From positions 14,175,517-14,239,516 of the forward strand of contig NC_037274.1 of the NCBI RefSeq assembly GCF_000002425.4: a stretch of 64,000 bases of DNA, in the 5' to 3' direction. The position numbers and the translations under genes were made by a program. This document shows, piece by piece, positions 1-12,200 of the stretch. The stretch is from Physcomitrium patens (Eukaryota > Streptophyta > Bryopsida > Funariales > Funariaceae). Under the pieces are notes generated by a model. The model saw nothing but the letters and a program-made list of their open reading frames with translations, was not told the origin of the DNA and searched no databases. How positions within the stretch are numbered: position 1 is the first letter of the stretch; each line of letters opens with the position of its first letter.

Positions 1-1289
1 ATTTTGATTTTGTGCAAAATAGGAATTTTGTAATTATTTCGGTTTAATAGAAAATTTTTAATAGGCTTGGTAGAAGTTCTTGTTACAAGGATTTCCAATT
101 GGTCTCCACATAAATAGTAATCATTACATACAAATTTTAGAATTCAAAGAATATCTCATATGTAATATTTAACAAAAACAAGAAAAACTATGAAACAATG
201 GAGATAAATTGAATTTATTAATTTAAGAAATTAATAAAATTTTGATTGTGGTTATTAATCAGAAGATGCTTACTAATATAAGAAATATAAGAAATTTTAA
301 ATTATACAAAATTAAATTTCAATCAAATAGCTCTGTTTTTAAAATATTATCTTAAATTTTAAATATCAATTTCAACCACTTATTGTTTTTGGATAAAAAT
401 GCAGAAAAATGTTCTTTTTATAAATATGAACATCTAATAAATGTTAGAATTTTAAGGGAAGAATATGAGAGGTTATAACTTTTTTAACTTGTGCTAAGTT
501 GAAATTGGGAAGCTTGTCTCAATTGGCTTTGTATTATAAAAATCAACCAAGAGGATAAAGATGAAGTAAAATGCATTTATTTTCTACAGACAATGAACAG
601 TGTTATTTCTCTGGTATTGTACTAGGTCCACCTTCAAGAAATAAATTTAATAAAAAATTAAGAATTTGTGTCCAATTAGTTATTAGAATATATGAATTAT
701 ATATATATTTTTGTGATTTTAATAATTTTTATAATCAAGATTTAAGTTTTCATATCAAAAATTATAATAAAAGAATAATTTGATTTATTAAGGTATTGTT
801 TGACTTTGAACTATTTTCAAATGTCAAGATTTTTGAAAGAAAAAATAATTTTTAGCAAAGTAAGAAATCTTCATAAGATATTAAAAATAGGTCTATTTAA
901 ATTTGGATTTTAAGTTTGAAGTAAAATTAATATTAGATCATTCCTAGAATTTTTTACAAGAATGCACTTTGCAAGAATCTCATTTGAGTTGATAAAACTC
1001 CCAAGTACCTCCATAGAGTGATTTCATTTCACGATACTCTATATCACTTTGCCCACAATACATATATTATATTAGTTTATTTACAATATATCACTTTGCT
1101 TGTAGTATTTATCTTACATTGTCTCATTTATAAAATAAGTCATACTTAAGATGGTTAATTTATATATAAATTTTTGACTTATACTATAGTATATAATATA
1201 TACTTATACTATATAAGGTATTGTATCCATATAGTTGTAGTTGAGCTTTGTTCATTCTAAAAATCAAAATTTGTATTTTTCAATCTTCA
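1..1289. other. AT-rich stretch without a gene, ending in a probable copia LTR end
   Basis: No convincing coding sequence is seen; the short open frames here are low-complexity AT-rich frames. The right end reads like the 3' end of a Ty1/copia LTR: TATA-like AT runs near 1195-1215, then an end in ...CTTCA at 1289, followed directly by a decayed match to the initiator-Met tRNA primer-binding site (TAGTATTAGAGC against the usual TGGTATCAGAGC). The left boundary of the LTR cannot be placed. Confidence 0.4.
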
Positions 1290-2290
1290 TAGTATTAGAG
1301 CTTAGTTGAGGTATACTTAAGCTCAAGTGAATATTGCTTCTTAGTACTTTAGAAGAAGTTGGAGACAAGATCAAAGTAGTTCAAAGAAATTTGTCACAAT
1401 AATTGAAAATAATAAGTCATTGAATTGTAAGGTAGGATATTTCAACTAGTTGATAAGGGCCTTGAACTATAATATTTGGAGGATCAAAATGATAGTGGTT
1501 TTGAAAAGAAATGATCTATAGCTATTAGTTGAGACAAAACAATGACTAGTAGTATTTCTAATACTCATAGTAGCAATATCTTATGTAGAAGTTAAGATTA
1601 ACAAAGCTAAGCTAAGAGCATAGTTTGGTCTTATCATATCAAATGCAAACAATTTTATAGGATTTGTAGCAGCATACAATGACCTAAAAAATTTACAAAC
1701 AATATTAGAAGGTGTATTTGAGTCTGATGACCAGATTTAGGATTTAGAATTTAGAAGTTTATAATTTAAGATTTATAGATAAGTTACTTATTGAAATACA
1801 TTGTATGGCAATTTAAGAACAAAAACTATGATATAAAAAAGATTTAATTGATTAATTTTAGAAAACTTTATTTAGACAAAAAAAAGAAATCTTAGAATAG
1901 AATAGCTATTTTTGTGGAATTTTCAATTGATAAGGTTTTGGATAAAGTCCACTTCATTGCTATAAGGACACATTACATTAGAAATAATTATTATGAAGAG
2001 AATTAAAAAAGAATTTTAGAATAGTTGTTAAATGTTGACTTGATAGAATACCAAAATCAATATTGATCTATGGACTTTGGCATGTCAAACTATGTAATTA
2101 AATAAAGAAGAAACTTACATAATTTAGAAAAAGGATTATCTAATTAAAATGTGAAAATTACAAATAATGAAATTTTCTAAGTTGGAATAGTTGGATCTTC
2201 AAATATAAATACTAGTTTTAGAAAAATAAACTTGAGAAAAGTTCTTTATATGTTGGCATTAAAATACAATCTTCTATAAGTTGATTCTTC
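1290..2290 (+). mobile_element. Decayed Ty1/copia fragment (PBS, gag, pre-integrase)
   Basis: The fragment starts at the primer-binding-site-like sequence at 1290. A gag zinc-knuckle-like stretch (HIRNNYYE) is recognisable near 1960-2000, and a pre-integrase-like stretch (LRKVLYMLALKYNLL) near 2230-2280. The element is heavily broken, with many breaks, and has no integrase, reverse transcriptase or 3' LTR. It stops abruptly at about 2290, where Ty3-type sequence begins. It is clearly old, judging by its AT-rich decay. Confidence 0.6.
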
Positions 2291-3540
2291 AACAAATGAA
2301 GGTCAAGCTGTAGTTTTTATTAATAAAACATGTCTCATTCTAGATGATGAAACAAACAAAAACATCTTTAAAAAGAAGAATGTAGATATTCTTCAAGAAC
2401 ATTATCATTATGATTGTTTCATTGATCTTAAAGAAAGAGATCAACTACCATTTGAACTAATCGATAGCATATCATAGAATGAATTGGTTGCATTCAAGGA
2501 ATGCATTAATAAAAATGTACCTAATAACGTTATATGCTATTTTAAATTTCTAATTGGAGCTCTTATTTTATTTGTGAAGAAAAAAATGGATTTGTGTGGA
2601 TATATATTGACTATCAAAGACTTAGCAAAATTACCATCAAGAATAAGTATCTTCTATCATTGATTTTAAGAATTTTTGATTAATTAAATCAAGCAAAGAT
2701 CTATATAAAAATAGTTCTGCAAATTTTATTAATTTAATATATACTAAAAAAAATAAAAAAAATAAATTACATTTTGAATCAAATATGGGCATTTTGAATA
2801 TAATGTCATGTCTTTTGAACTTACGAATGTGCTAACTTCTTTTTAATATCTAATAAATAATGTTGTTTGTGAATTTCTTGACAATTTTATCATCTGTTAT
2901 TTAGATGACATCTTCATCTACTCTAAGAACATAGAAGAGTGTAAAATTTATATTTATTTTTTTTTACAAAAACTAAGAGATATAAGATTATATAAAAAGA
3001 TAGAAAAGTTTATACTTCACATTACTCAAGTTGACTTCCTAGAATATATCATTTCAAACAATGGTCTTATAATGGATTCTAAGAAAGTCCAAACTATCAT
3101 AGATTGGAAGATTCCAAAAACAATTAAAGATGTATAATGTTTTTTGGAATTTGCCAATTATTACCAGATCTTCATTAAGAACTTTTCTCAAGTTACAACT
3201 TCTCTTTAATGCTTGACATGTAAAGACAAACTAAAGTGGAGTAAAGAAATTGAACTATCTTTTGAAGTCTTAAAGACAACATATATTTATACACCAATAT
3301 TTTTTTGTATTGACTTTTGAAAAGTAATATTTATAGAAATAAATACATCAAAATTTGATATAGGTGTTATTTTGTTAGAAATGGAAGTAGATGACAAGTT
3401 CTACCTGGAAGCTTTTCATTCTGAGAAATTTTTAGTAACTGAGATTACCTATGAGATCTACAACAAAGAGCTTTTTGTAATTGTGGATTCATTTCAAAAA
3501 TGGCATCATTATTTAGAAAGAACTTTTAATCCAATTATTG
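2290..3540 (+). mobile_element. Ty3/gypsy pol fragment (protease end, RT, RNase H), family 1
   Basis: The sequence aligns by eye with elements A, C and D of this window, from just upstream of the [11 protein letters not shown] motif, through reverse transcriptase (CYLDDIFIYSKN-like near 2900-2935), to RNase H (AFHSEKF, YEIYNKELF near 3410-3475). No gag, integrase or LTR is attached. It abuts copia sequence on the left and the long LTR F on the right. It is an old, AT-drifted fossil with many breaks. Confidence 0.8.
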
Positions 3541-5186
3541 TGGTCATATCACATGTGTTCTTGTTTGAGAATGCACCAAATATTTAACTATCAAAGATAA
3601 GTAGAAATACAACAATAATTCTACCAAATCTAATATAGTCCTAAATATACTTCAAATAATCCTTAATAACCTCAATTTGACATTAATCAATTCAAATAAG
3701 TTTCAAAGAAGTTATAAAAGAATTTCAAAGAAGTCATAATTTAACTTTAAAGAAATAAAATAAAAAACCTTAATAAAATATGAAAATAAAATTAAAGAAA
3801 TTCTAAAAAATTAAAAAAATTCTAAAAATATAAATTATATAAAAAAACTATCAAGAATTTTAAAAAGATACTAAAAATAAAGACTTTGAATAAATATTAT
3901 ATAAATCCTAATCAATTTTAATTTAATCTTAATCAAAATTCTAATGAATCTTAATCAAATTCAAAGTCAAACTCTAATTGAAATCCTAATTAAAAACTTA
4001 ATGAATTTTAATTAAATCCTAGATTAAATCTTAATGAAATCATAAATCCTAAATAGATTCTAAACTCTAAAAAATCCTAAATCCTAATCTTAAATCAAAT
4101 CTTAATGAAATCCGAAATCTTAAATAATTCCAGAAAAATTCCAATTAAATTTCAATTAATTACTTGAACTATTTGAAACTCCAATAAATATTAATTGAAC
4201 TATAGATCAGGACTAAAATTTTAATTAGACTTCAAATAATAAATAATTAATAACCACACAAAGTTTGAAAAGAATTGGATTTATCAATTGCAAGAAAAGC
4301 TCCCAAAACCTCTTGGTTATTGGTTGCCTTCCATCTCTAATTTAAATGCTGATCTTTTAATACTAATTTCTAATTTTTGAAGCATTCAATTACTCTAAAA
4401 ATTATATTGTGTATAAATATTTAAGGCTTAAGTAGAGTCTTTAAATTTTGCTTGAATCCAAGTAGCAAATATTATTAAATCTCAAATTCACTCATTGATC
4501 TTAAATTTCAAATTTTTGAGACCATAAACCACAAAAATCCTCATATGCTTCAATCTAACTGCTCAATTAACCTCAAATTTTGGATACATAGTAATAATAA
4601 GCACAAGAACAACTTATCCAAATTTCACCTATATATATGCCACAAAACTGAAGAAACCTTCAAATTTTTATACATATTTTTATTTCTTAAATCCACTAAA
4701 AACATCACTAACTTTGAATATCCTTTAAACTCTCAATATTGATCTAAATGACATGAAACATATACTAATAAGTTTTTTTTTTTCAAATTTGTTCTTAAAT
4801 TTTACTCTCTAATTTGCAAAAGAACCTTGTACTCGCCATAAATATATGGTTTTATACCTCAAGGTCTTATTTTGATTTAGGTTGACAACTAGTCATCTTT
4901 GGATATCAAATTTTAGTAATTTGATGTAAGTTTTATTTTAATCTATTATTAAATTTCTTTTAAATATGCCTATATCAATTTCTTATTTCATTTACTTTGA
5001 TTTGGTTCACTTATGGCTTTACAAAATAATTATAAGTTCCTTCTATAAAAATTAGTATTAAGACTAATTTTTTTATGATTTTTCTGTAATTTATCATTAT
5101 TTTTTTATTATATATTTTTACTAGGCTCTTCTATAATAACATCAATTTTTTTATTTTTCACCATATAGTCATGTTACTATATGACA
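3541..5186. repeat. Long LTR 'F' of family 3 (about 1.65 kb)
   Basis: This is one of three diverged copies of the same long repeat (F, G at 7593-9255, E at 32927-34625). All begin with TGTcgtATtACGTG-like sequence, carry a CTTGTTTGaGAATgC-like block about 20 bp later, share a 3' block around CAAAAGAACC...CCTCAAGGTCT, and end CATGTTACtatATGACA or close to it. The centre (3880-4130) is rich in CCTAAAT-like units. Unlike E and G, F is followed by a purine-tract complement (TCCACCCCTTTT), so it looks like the 3' LTR of a minus-strand element rather than a solo LTR. Confidence 0.65.
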
Positions 5187-5553
5187 TCCACCCCTTTTAA
5201 ACTTTTGTATCTTCTAATATGCACCAAATAATTCAAATCTTGTTTGATTAATATTATATTATTCATGTCTTCATCTAATTCTTTTTTATTATTTTTTCTA
5301 TCTAAATTAAAATTATCTTCTTATCTTGAAAGATTTTTATCTTAAATAAGATCTTTTATATTTATTTCCAATTGTCTTTGTTTGAATATCTCTACTTACT
5401 TCTTTGCAACTAATATTTTTAACATTATTCCATCTAGCTCTCATAATGAATAAGTAACATTAATTTAAACAATTATTACATTGTCATACTATAAATGCTT
5501 ATAATATGTAAAAATTAGTTAGAATATATAATATGTTTATAAGTCTTGGTGTG
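5187..5553 (-). mobile_element. Internal scrap of the family-3 element next to LTR F
   Basis: Read on the minus strand, the sequence ends in AAAAGGGGTGGA immediately before LTR F, as a polypurine tract should. The rest is AT-rich and too decayed to assign. It is cut off on the right by the LTR of element L. The assignment rests on position and the purine tract only. Confidence 0.35.
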
Positions 5554-6173
5554 TGTTAGAATGGTTAATAGATTGATTTAAAGAGAGTGGATTTAAGAAA
5601 ATTTATTTTGAGTTTTATTTTTTTTGACAATAGTATTTAAAAAAATTGTAAGACCTAAATGTTTAGTATAAAGCCTTGAGAAGAGATTAGAGCCTAAAAA
5701 AGAAAATCTTAACTAATAGGAGGCTTATTGGGAGGGATGAAAGCAAGGCATAGTTGGATGAAGGCAAGGAATGGAAAACTTCATTCCTATTGGTCAAAGG
5801 TCATGTCTAATGGATTCAAAGAGGCTACCCAAGGCCTTATTAGGAATTAGGGTTTCTTTTTCAAGGTCATTTGAGCTTTAGAGGCTAAGGTCAACAAATG
5901 CAAGGTTTTGAATATAATTTGGATGAAGAATTTTTGTGATTTCGAATTTTTGTGAACGAGATATAGGTGCTCAAAGTTAAGGTGTCTAATTTGTACCTAC
6001 TCTCACTCTTTGAAGCATAACATATGCGTACGGAGAGCAATGAAAGATTGAAGACTGGAGTTGGAGAGAACACTTGGCTATATTTTACATATACTATTTG
6101 ACAAATTGTAAGTTTGGATGAAGGAGTTATAGGGCATTGAAGATAGCATATGTAATTTAAAGGTAGTAAGTGA
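5554..6173 (-). repeat. Left half of the LTR of old Ty3 element 'L'
   Basis: This is non-coding sequence beginning TGTTAGAATGG and interrupted by element H at 6174. It resumes at 13885, after H, with the duplicated bases GTGA, and continues to about 14280. The joined length would be about 1.0 kb. The LTR reading is an inference from its position just outside a minus-strand Ty3 pol region; the exact right end is uncertain. Confidence 0.45.
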
Positions 6174-6469
6174 TGTCACAGACACAGAAATACAGACTCG
6201 AGATCTAACAAGAAGTTCAAGAAGAACTGGCAAGAACTAGATTAATCAGATGAATACAAGAACAACACCAGAGAAGTGAGCTAGAGCTCCAAGAGATGTA
6301 TTGTCGAGACTGAAGAACTCTTCAGCCTCGATTCCAATATATACTCCTATTTAGGAAGCTTCTCAAGCAACTTCTACCAACTAAGAAGCTTCTAGAAGGT
6401 TCTAGAAATTGCTTTTAGAAGGTTCTAGAAACTTGTCTCTAGAAGGTTCTAATGACTATGTCCCTAACA
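6174..6469 (-). repeat. 3' LTR of element H (296 bp)
   Basis: The LTR begins TGTCACAGACACAG and ends CCCTAACA. In the element's own direction it holds heat-shock-element-like arrays, then a TATA-like ATATAT tract near 6340-6347, then a hairpin (6304-6331), then the R/U5 part. The partner LTR at 13457-13884 is 428 bp because it carries an extra partial copy of its end. Confidence 0.85.
6385..6449. promoter_or_regulatory. Perfect heat-shock-element arrays in the U3 of H's LTR
   Basis: Alternating GAA and TTC triplets with exact 2-bp spacing are visible: five units at 6385-6407 (GAA 6385, TTC 6390, GAA 6395, TTC 6400, GAA 6405), three more at 6418-6430, and two at 6442-6449. This is the nGAAnnTTCnnGAAn consensus bound by heat-shock factors. 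The array lies upstream of the TATA-like tract in the element's direction, where an LTR enhancer would be. The partner LTR keeps shorter perfect runs (13673-13685 and 13702-13714). Confidence 0.65.
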
Positions 6470-6479
6470 TCACCCCCTC

Positions 6480-6890
6480 CTTTAGCTTCGAGGTCTCTGA
6501 GAAGCAATGTTATTGTTAATCAGTACCAACACAAGAAAATGAAGATCTGTCGCATAATGTCTGCTATAAACTCCAACTGTTGTTCACGAGGCAAGTGGTT
6601 CATTGGTCCTTGAAGCCAACGGTAGTGGCCCACGCCTTCAACTTCTGACCAAGCATGAACTTCCATGTCCTCATTGTGAAATTGTCTTGCAAACACGCAT
6701 TCTGGCTAACCATTGTAAGAAGGCCCAAACTCAAATACAATCACCAATGATTGGTTATTCGGTATCCTCCATCGTCGTCGTGGTGTAGGCAGTTCTTCAT
6801 CTCGGGGTCGTCTTTGTGAGCTAGTTGGTTGGGATAATCTGATTGGCATAGTATCTATGTCTTGGCTATCCATATCAGAAGACCAAACTA
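6480..6890 (-). CDS. Fossil 3' accessory ORF of element H
   Basis: The minus-strand coding remnant between the chromodomain and the 3' LTR shows MDSQ near its start, a (S)LVIVFE-like stretch, and a C-terminal block GVGHYRWLQGPMNHLPREQQ. The same ORF is found in B, D and A, so it is a standard part of these elements. Its function is unknown. It is broken in this copy. Confidence 0.6.
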
Positions 6891-7592
6891 TGGCTACTGA
6901 AAAAATTCTACTTTATTTTAGAGAAAATAACTACATCAACTACGAATTATGGTGGTGCTCTCTCCCTTTCTTATATTCTTGGGTGACCAAGCTTTAGAAG
7001 GAAGCTATTATCGAACCGGCTTAGGTTTATGAGGATGTTGTTGATGAAACTCCTGTACCTTTTGTGGCACATTGGCGAGATTTTCAGTTGGCTCCCACGT
7101 TCGCTCATTAATGTCGTAGCCGCACCAATAAACAAGATACTCCAACTTGCCCCACCTTCGTCGTGAATCCAATACCTTTTAAACCTTGTATTCCTTGTGG
7201 TTCTCGATCTCAATACTAGGTGGCAAACATTGCACTCTTCGAGGAAAAGACAACTCTCAATAAGACTCCAACAGAGAAACATGAAAGATTGGATGTACCT
7301 TCATAAAAGCCGGTAATTCCAGACGGTACGCCACTGGATTGATTTGCTTCTGAATGATAAATGGTCCCAATCTTCGATAGTCCAACTTATCACATGGTCG
7401 CTTGGTCTTGATATTCCGTCGAAGAAGCCATACTTTATCTCCAATTTTAAAAGTAGGTGCTTGATTCCGAAATCTATCTGCAGATGCCTTGTAGGATTCT
7501 TGAGCGGTTTGTAATTGAAGCTTCAACGTATTTTGAAGCTCTGATAGTTGTTTCGCAAATCCTTCAACTGCTGGATTATTATTTGTTGACGG

Positions 7593-9255
7593 TGTCGTAT
7601 TACGTGTTGTCTTGTTTGGGAATACACTGGGTATCTGGCTGTGGAAGGTATAGTTGTTTTTGTAAATAACAAAGAAATCCTAATAGATTTTATCCATGTA
7701 TGAAGAATATAATTGAAATATCAATTTCTAAGTATTTAAAAACACTCCTCATAGTCATTTTAACCATACAATATTCCAATTGCTTTATTTCTTTTATAAT
7801 TAAGTTGTTTTTGTTTTTCTTAATAAGCCCTAATCCTAGCCAGTGAGCTTTGACAAGATGAAACTTTTGATCCAACTGTCCACTTAGTGTGAAATTTTGC
7901 ACCCAAATACCAATATAAGCCTTCTATATGCTCAAAAAATTTCAGCCCAACTCAACTTATAGATTGCAAGAAAACGCCCAAAAACCGCACTGATGACACT
8001 CGGCTGCAACCTTGAAATTTGATGTAAAAACTCCAGAAGTGATTTCTCCTTTGTCAATCGTTAACTCCAGCTCAAAATTGAATAACCGCTTGATCTCCAA
8101 ATCTTCTACTACCAAGCCAAAAATTACGTCGATCCAACTAGTAGATCTTCAGATATCACAGAAACCCTATCCAACCCTAGACTGCCAACTTCCGACAACT
8201 CTTTGTACTAAAACCCAGATATCTCTTGATTGCATTGTTAGATTAACACAAATTTTTGTATACATTTAGGACATCCAACTATCCAAACAATACCATATTT
8301 TGATCCATAGATGCTACACGACTTGCACAAACCGATTGAGAATGCAAACCATCAATGTTTTATATAAAATCCGAAACACCAAAATAAACACTGACTTTGA
8401 GCAGCGATTGCTCTCTCCTCACAAACCCTAATGAAACCAAACTAGTGACCTTGAAAAGAGCTTGAAGCTAGCTCTTTGATCCAAAAAACTTGATCTGAAA
8501 AAATTCCCCTTTTCTTAACCTTCCTCCCCTTTAATCCTAATTCTCCCCTCTTTCAAACCCTAGCCTCTGAATTTCTTCAATCTTTCGTCTTGGATCCGGA
8601 ATTGGCTCCTTCCGTCTTGGATCCGGAATTGGCTCCTTCCGTCTTAGATCCGGAATTGGCTCTCGTCATCAGAGCTTTCTCCTTCGTTTTTACCTTTAAG
8701 AGTTCTTTTTACCGAAAACAACGTTCTCTGAAACGGCACAGAGAACAGGACAGCCTGAAACATGATCGAAACCCCGTAATCGGGACCACATTGAGTCGCC
8801 CGACCAATTCAGGTCTCATATTGGCTAAGAGTCCAGTAGTAAGACTCGGATGTTCCTGAAATTGGATCAAATTGGTCCTTCGCGTCAGATTGGCTGAGGC
8901 CCTTAGTAAGACCTAGATTTTCCCGTAATTAGATTGCATTGGATTGCCCGACCAATTCAGGTCTCATATTGGGTAAGAGGACCTGGATTGGATGTCTTGA
9001 AATTGGATCCAATTGGCTCTTCGAACCAGGCTCACCCGTCATTGAATTGGTTCTTTCCCTTTCTTCTAACTCCCGTTATTGGAATCGAACGGAGCATTTC
9101 AGTATGCCCCGACTGACTATAACGGGGTGAATGAACCTGGCCACTCAGTATTTGCACTGGAATTCGTCGTTGCTCCCAATATTCGAGGTAACTGAACATT
9201 AATAAAAGTCATCTTTCTTTATATTCTCACAATATACTCGTGTTACAACACGACA
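7593..9255. repeat. Solo LTR 'G' of family 3 inside H integrase (1663 bp)
   Basis: The repeat begins TGTCGTATTACGTG and ends CGTGTTACAACACGACA. It is flanked by a perfect 4-bp duplication ACGG (7589-7592 and 9256-9259) that interrupts the integrase remnant of H; the uninterrupted target can be recognised in element B. It contains a 27-bp unit repeated three times at about 8588-8668 and two copies of a block with GACCAATTCAGGTCTCATAT (about 8807 and 8949). The right half is markedly GC-richer than its surroundings. No internal coding region is present, hence solo LTR. Confidence 0.75.
8588..8668 (+). repeat. 27-bp minisatellite, three copies
   Basis: Three tandem units containing GGATCCGGAATTGGCTC lie inside LTR G. 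The first two are identical and the third diverges at its end. As a frame it gives the repeating peptide LDPELAPSV, but nothing suggests that it is translated. Confidence 0.8.
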
Positions 9256-12200
9256 ACGGACTCAATAAATCAAGCTTCGGATGATACCCATAGTTAGAAA
9301 AGAATGGTGTGTATTGAGTCGACGCATGGAGGGTGTTGTTATATGCAAACTCGGCTAGCAGCAGATATGTGGTCCAATCGTCTTGCTGATAGTTGATGTC
9401 GTATCGTAAGTATTGTTCCAAGACTTGGTTCACCCGTTCCGTTTGGTCGTCAGTTTGAAGATGAAAAGCCAAAGAAAGCTTGATATCCACCTTCAGTATC
9501 TCAAAGAGAGATCTCCAAAACTTTGATACAAACTGGGTTCCTCGATCTGATACGATATCATCTGGTAGTCCATGATATCTATACACATTATCGAGAAAGA
9601 GCCTTGCTGTGACTTCCCTGGACGATGTCTTCTTGCAAAGAACAAAGTGCGCCATCTTTGTAAGCCAATCTACCATGACAAAGATGCTGTCAAATGAGTT
9701 CAATGATGGCAGGTCCGTGATGAATTCCATGGAAACTAAAGACCATGGTCGACATCGGATTGGCAATGGCTGTAGGAGTCCATAAGGGCGATATCGAGGA
9801 TTCTTGGATCTTGAACAGATGTGGCAGGAGAGTACAAAAACTTTCACATCCTTCCACATTTGAGGGCACCAAAAATCTCGAGAAATAAGCTCTAACGTCT
9901 TGTTGAATCCAAAATGTCCCACAGCTGGAAAATCATGGCGAGATTGAAGAACTCGGAGTTGTGCTGGTCCTTTTGGGATATATAACTACTCCTCAAAGTA
10001 TAAAAGATCTCCCTCTACCTTGAACTTGTCATCATTGGCACGCTCCTTGATATCAATGGCTACTGAATCTTCAATGGTCACGCCACGTACTTGATTCAGG
10101 AAGTCAGCATCAATTGGCACAATAGTAGTGCAAAGCCGAAATTGCTCTGGCTTCAACAATGTCATACATTATTGATCAAACGCTACTTCTCTAGCCTTTG
10201 ATACAAGATACGATCTCCTCGATAAGGCATCAGATAGTCCTTGTTGCTTTTCAGGTCGATAAGTGATAACAAAATTAAACCTAGATAGTGACATACTCCA
10301 CCGAGCTTGACGTCGATTTAGAACTTGAACCGACATGAAATACTCCAAATTCTTGTGATCTGTGTATATGGTCACTGTATGTGCAACTCCTTCAAGAAAG
10401 TGACGCCATTTTTGAAAAGAATCCATTATAGCAAGAAGTTCCTTATCGTGGATCTCATAATTGATTTCAGCAGCAGAGAACTTTCGAGAATAGAATGCAA
10501 CCGGATGGAGCTTCTTGTCTTCTTCCATTTATAAAAGTACAACTCCCAAAGCAAAATCCGAAGCATCAGTTTCTAAATAAAAGGCCTTTGTAAAGTCTGG
10601 ATGTACTAAGATTGGAGCCGTACTAAATGCGGTCTTCAGGTCTTGAAACGCCTTCTCCACTAGAGGTCCCCTTTCCAGCTTATCCTTGCATGTCAACCGA
10701 GTGAGAAGAGCAACAACTTGAGAGTAATTCTTGATGAAGATCCGATAGAAGTTGAGTAAACCAAGAAAGCATTGTACGTCTCTAACCGTCTTCGGAACCT
10801 CTCAAGACACGATTGCTTCCACCTTCTTGGGGTCCATCTTCAAGCCTTTCGTAGTCGCAACGAACCCCAAAAACTCCATCTCTATTTAGTGAAATAAACA
10901 CTTCTCCAACTTGGCATATAATCCTCGCTCGTGTAGTTTCTCGAAGACCAAACAAACGTGCTTTACATGCTCTTCCTCATTTTTGGAGAATATCAAAATA
11001 TCATCCATATAGATGACAACAAAATCGTCAAGGTACTCTCAAAAAATATCATTCATCATATGTTGAAAGACGGCTGGAGCATTGATAAGACCAAAGGGCA
11101 TGACATTATACTCAAAATGGCCATACCTTGTATGGAACGCTGTCTTCCACTCATCTCCTTCCTTCATTCGTACGAGGTTGTAAGCTCCCCTTAGATCAAT
11201 TTTTGTAAAGATCCTTGCACGTCCAAGTTATTCTAAGAGACCAGAAATCAAGGGTAATGGATAACGATTCTTCTTTGTTACCTTGTTGAGGCCTCGATAG
11301 TCCACGCACATCTACAATGAGCCATCTTTCTTCTTCACAAATAAGATGGGTGCTCCAGTTGACGATTTTGAATGACGGATGAAGTTCTTGGCTAGATTCT
11401 CGTTGATATACTTCCGCAACTCTGCCAACTCTGTCTGCGATAGATTGTAGATTGGGCCAAAAGGCGGTTGTGCTCCTTCTTGCAAGTCTATGGCGCAATT
11501 ATATGGTTGGTGTTCCGGTGGCATGTCAGCATTCTTCTTTTGAAACACGTCTTTAAAATCCTTATATTACTCAAGTATACTTGCTATCGAGATCTTCTCC
11601 CCGATAGTTGAAGTTGCATAAATGACAAACGGTGTGCCTTCTTTAGACGATCTTATAAACGCTCTTAGTCCAATGAATAAGGATTTCTCTATTCAAGGTT
11701 TTCTACTAGGCTTGCTCTTGGGTGGTTTTGTGGGAAAGGTCATCTTCTGCAACCTCCAATTTATGGATGGATTATGCTTTTCCAACCAAGAAAGACCAAG
11801 AATAAGAAGATTTGATGGGTTTCTGTTAATATTGAAAATAATATGACTACTATGGCCCTTAAACGTCACTTCTATAGGTTTTGATTCATGGATGATACTA
11901 CCAGATAATAAAGGTCGTCTATTTATGACCTCAACGTGAACAAGTTTGGATTTTTGTACTAAAGGGATCTTATGACGCTTCACAAATTCTTCGTCTAAGA
12001 AACAAGCAGATGCTCCTGAATCTAATAATGCTAAGGTTCTCAGTTTCTGAGGGCCAATAAGCAAAGGGATTGTAAAGCGAAGGGCAGGTTGAGCAGAAAG
12101 AAAGGAACCTGGTTGTTGTTGCGATATTTCACTATCCAGCCGCACGGTTCCTATTATGGCTGGGCATCCTCGTTTTCCTAAACAAAGATGCCCCTAGTCT

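Noticed and set aside
8590-8859. Open frame with repeating LDPELAPSV peptide as a gene
   Set aside because: It is the translation of the 27-bp minisatellite inside LTR G, without other protein-like features.
7593-9255. Repeat G as a DNA transposon because of its inverted-repeat-like ends
   Set aside because: The ends are TG...CA, the duplication is 4 bp, no transposase is present, and copy F has a purine tract beside it as an LTR would.
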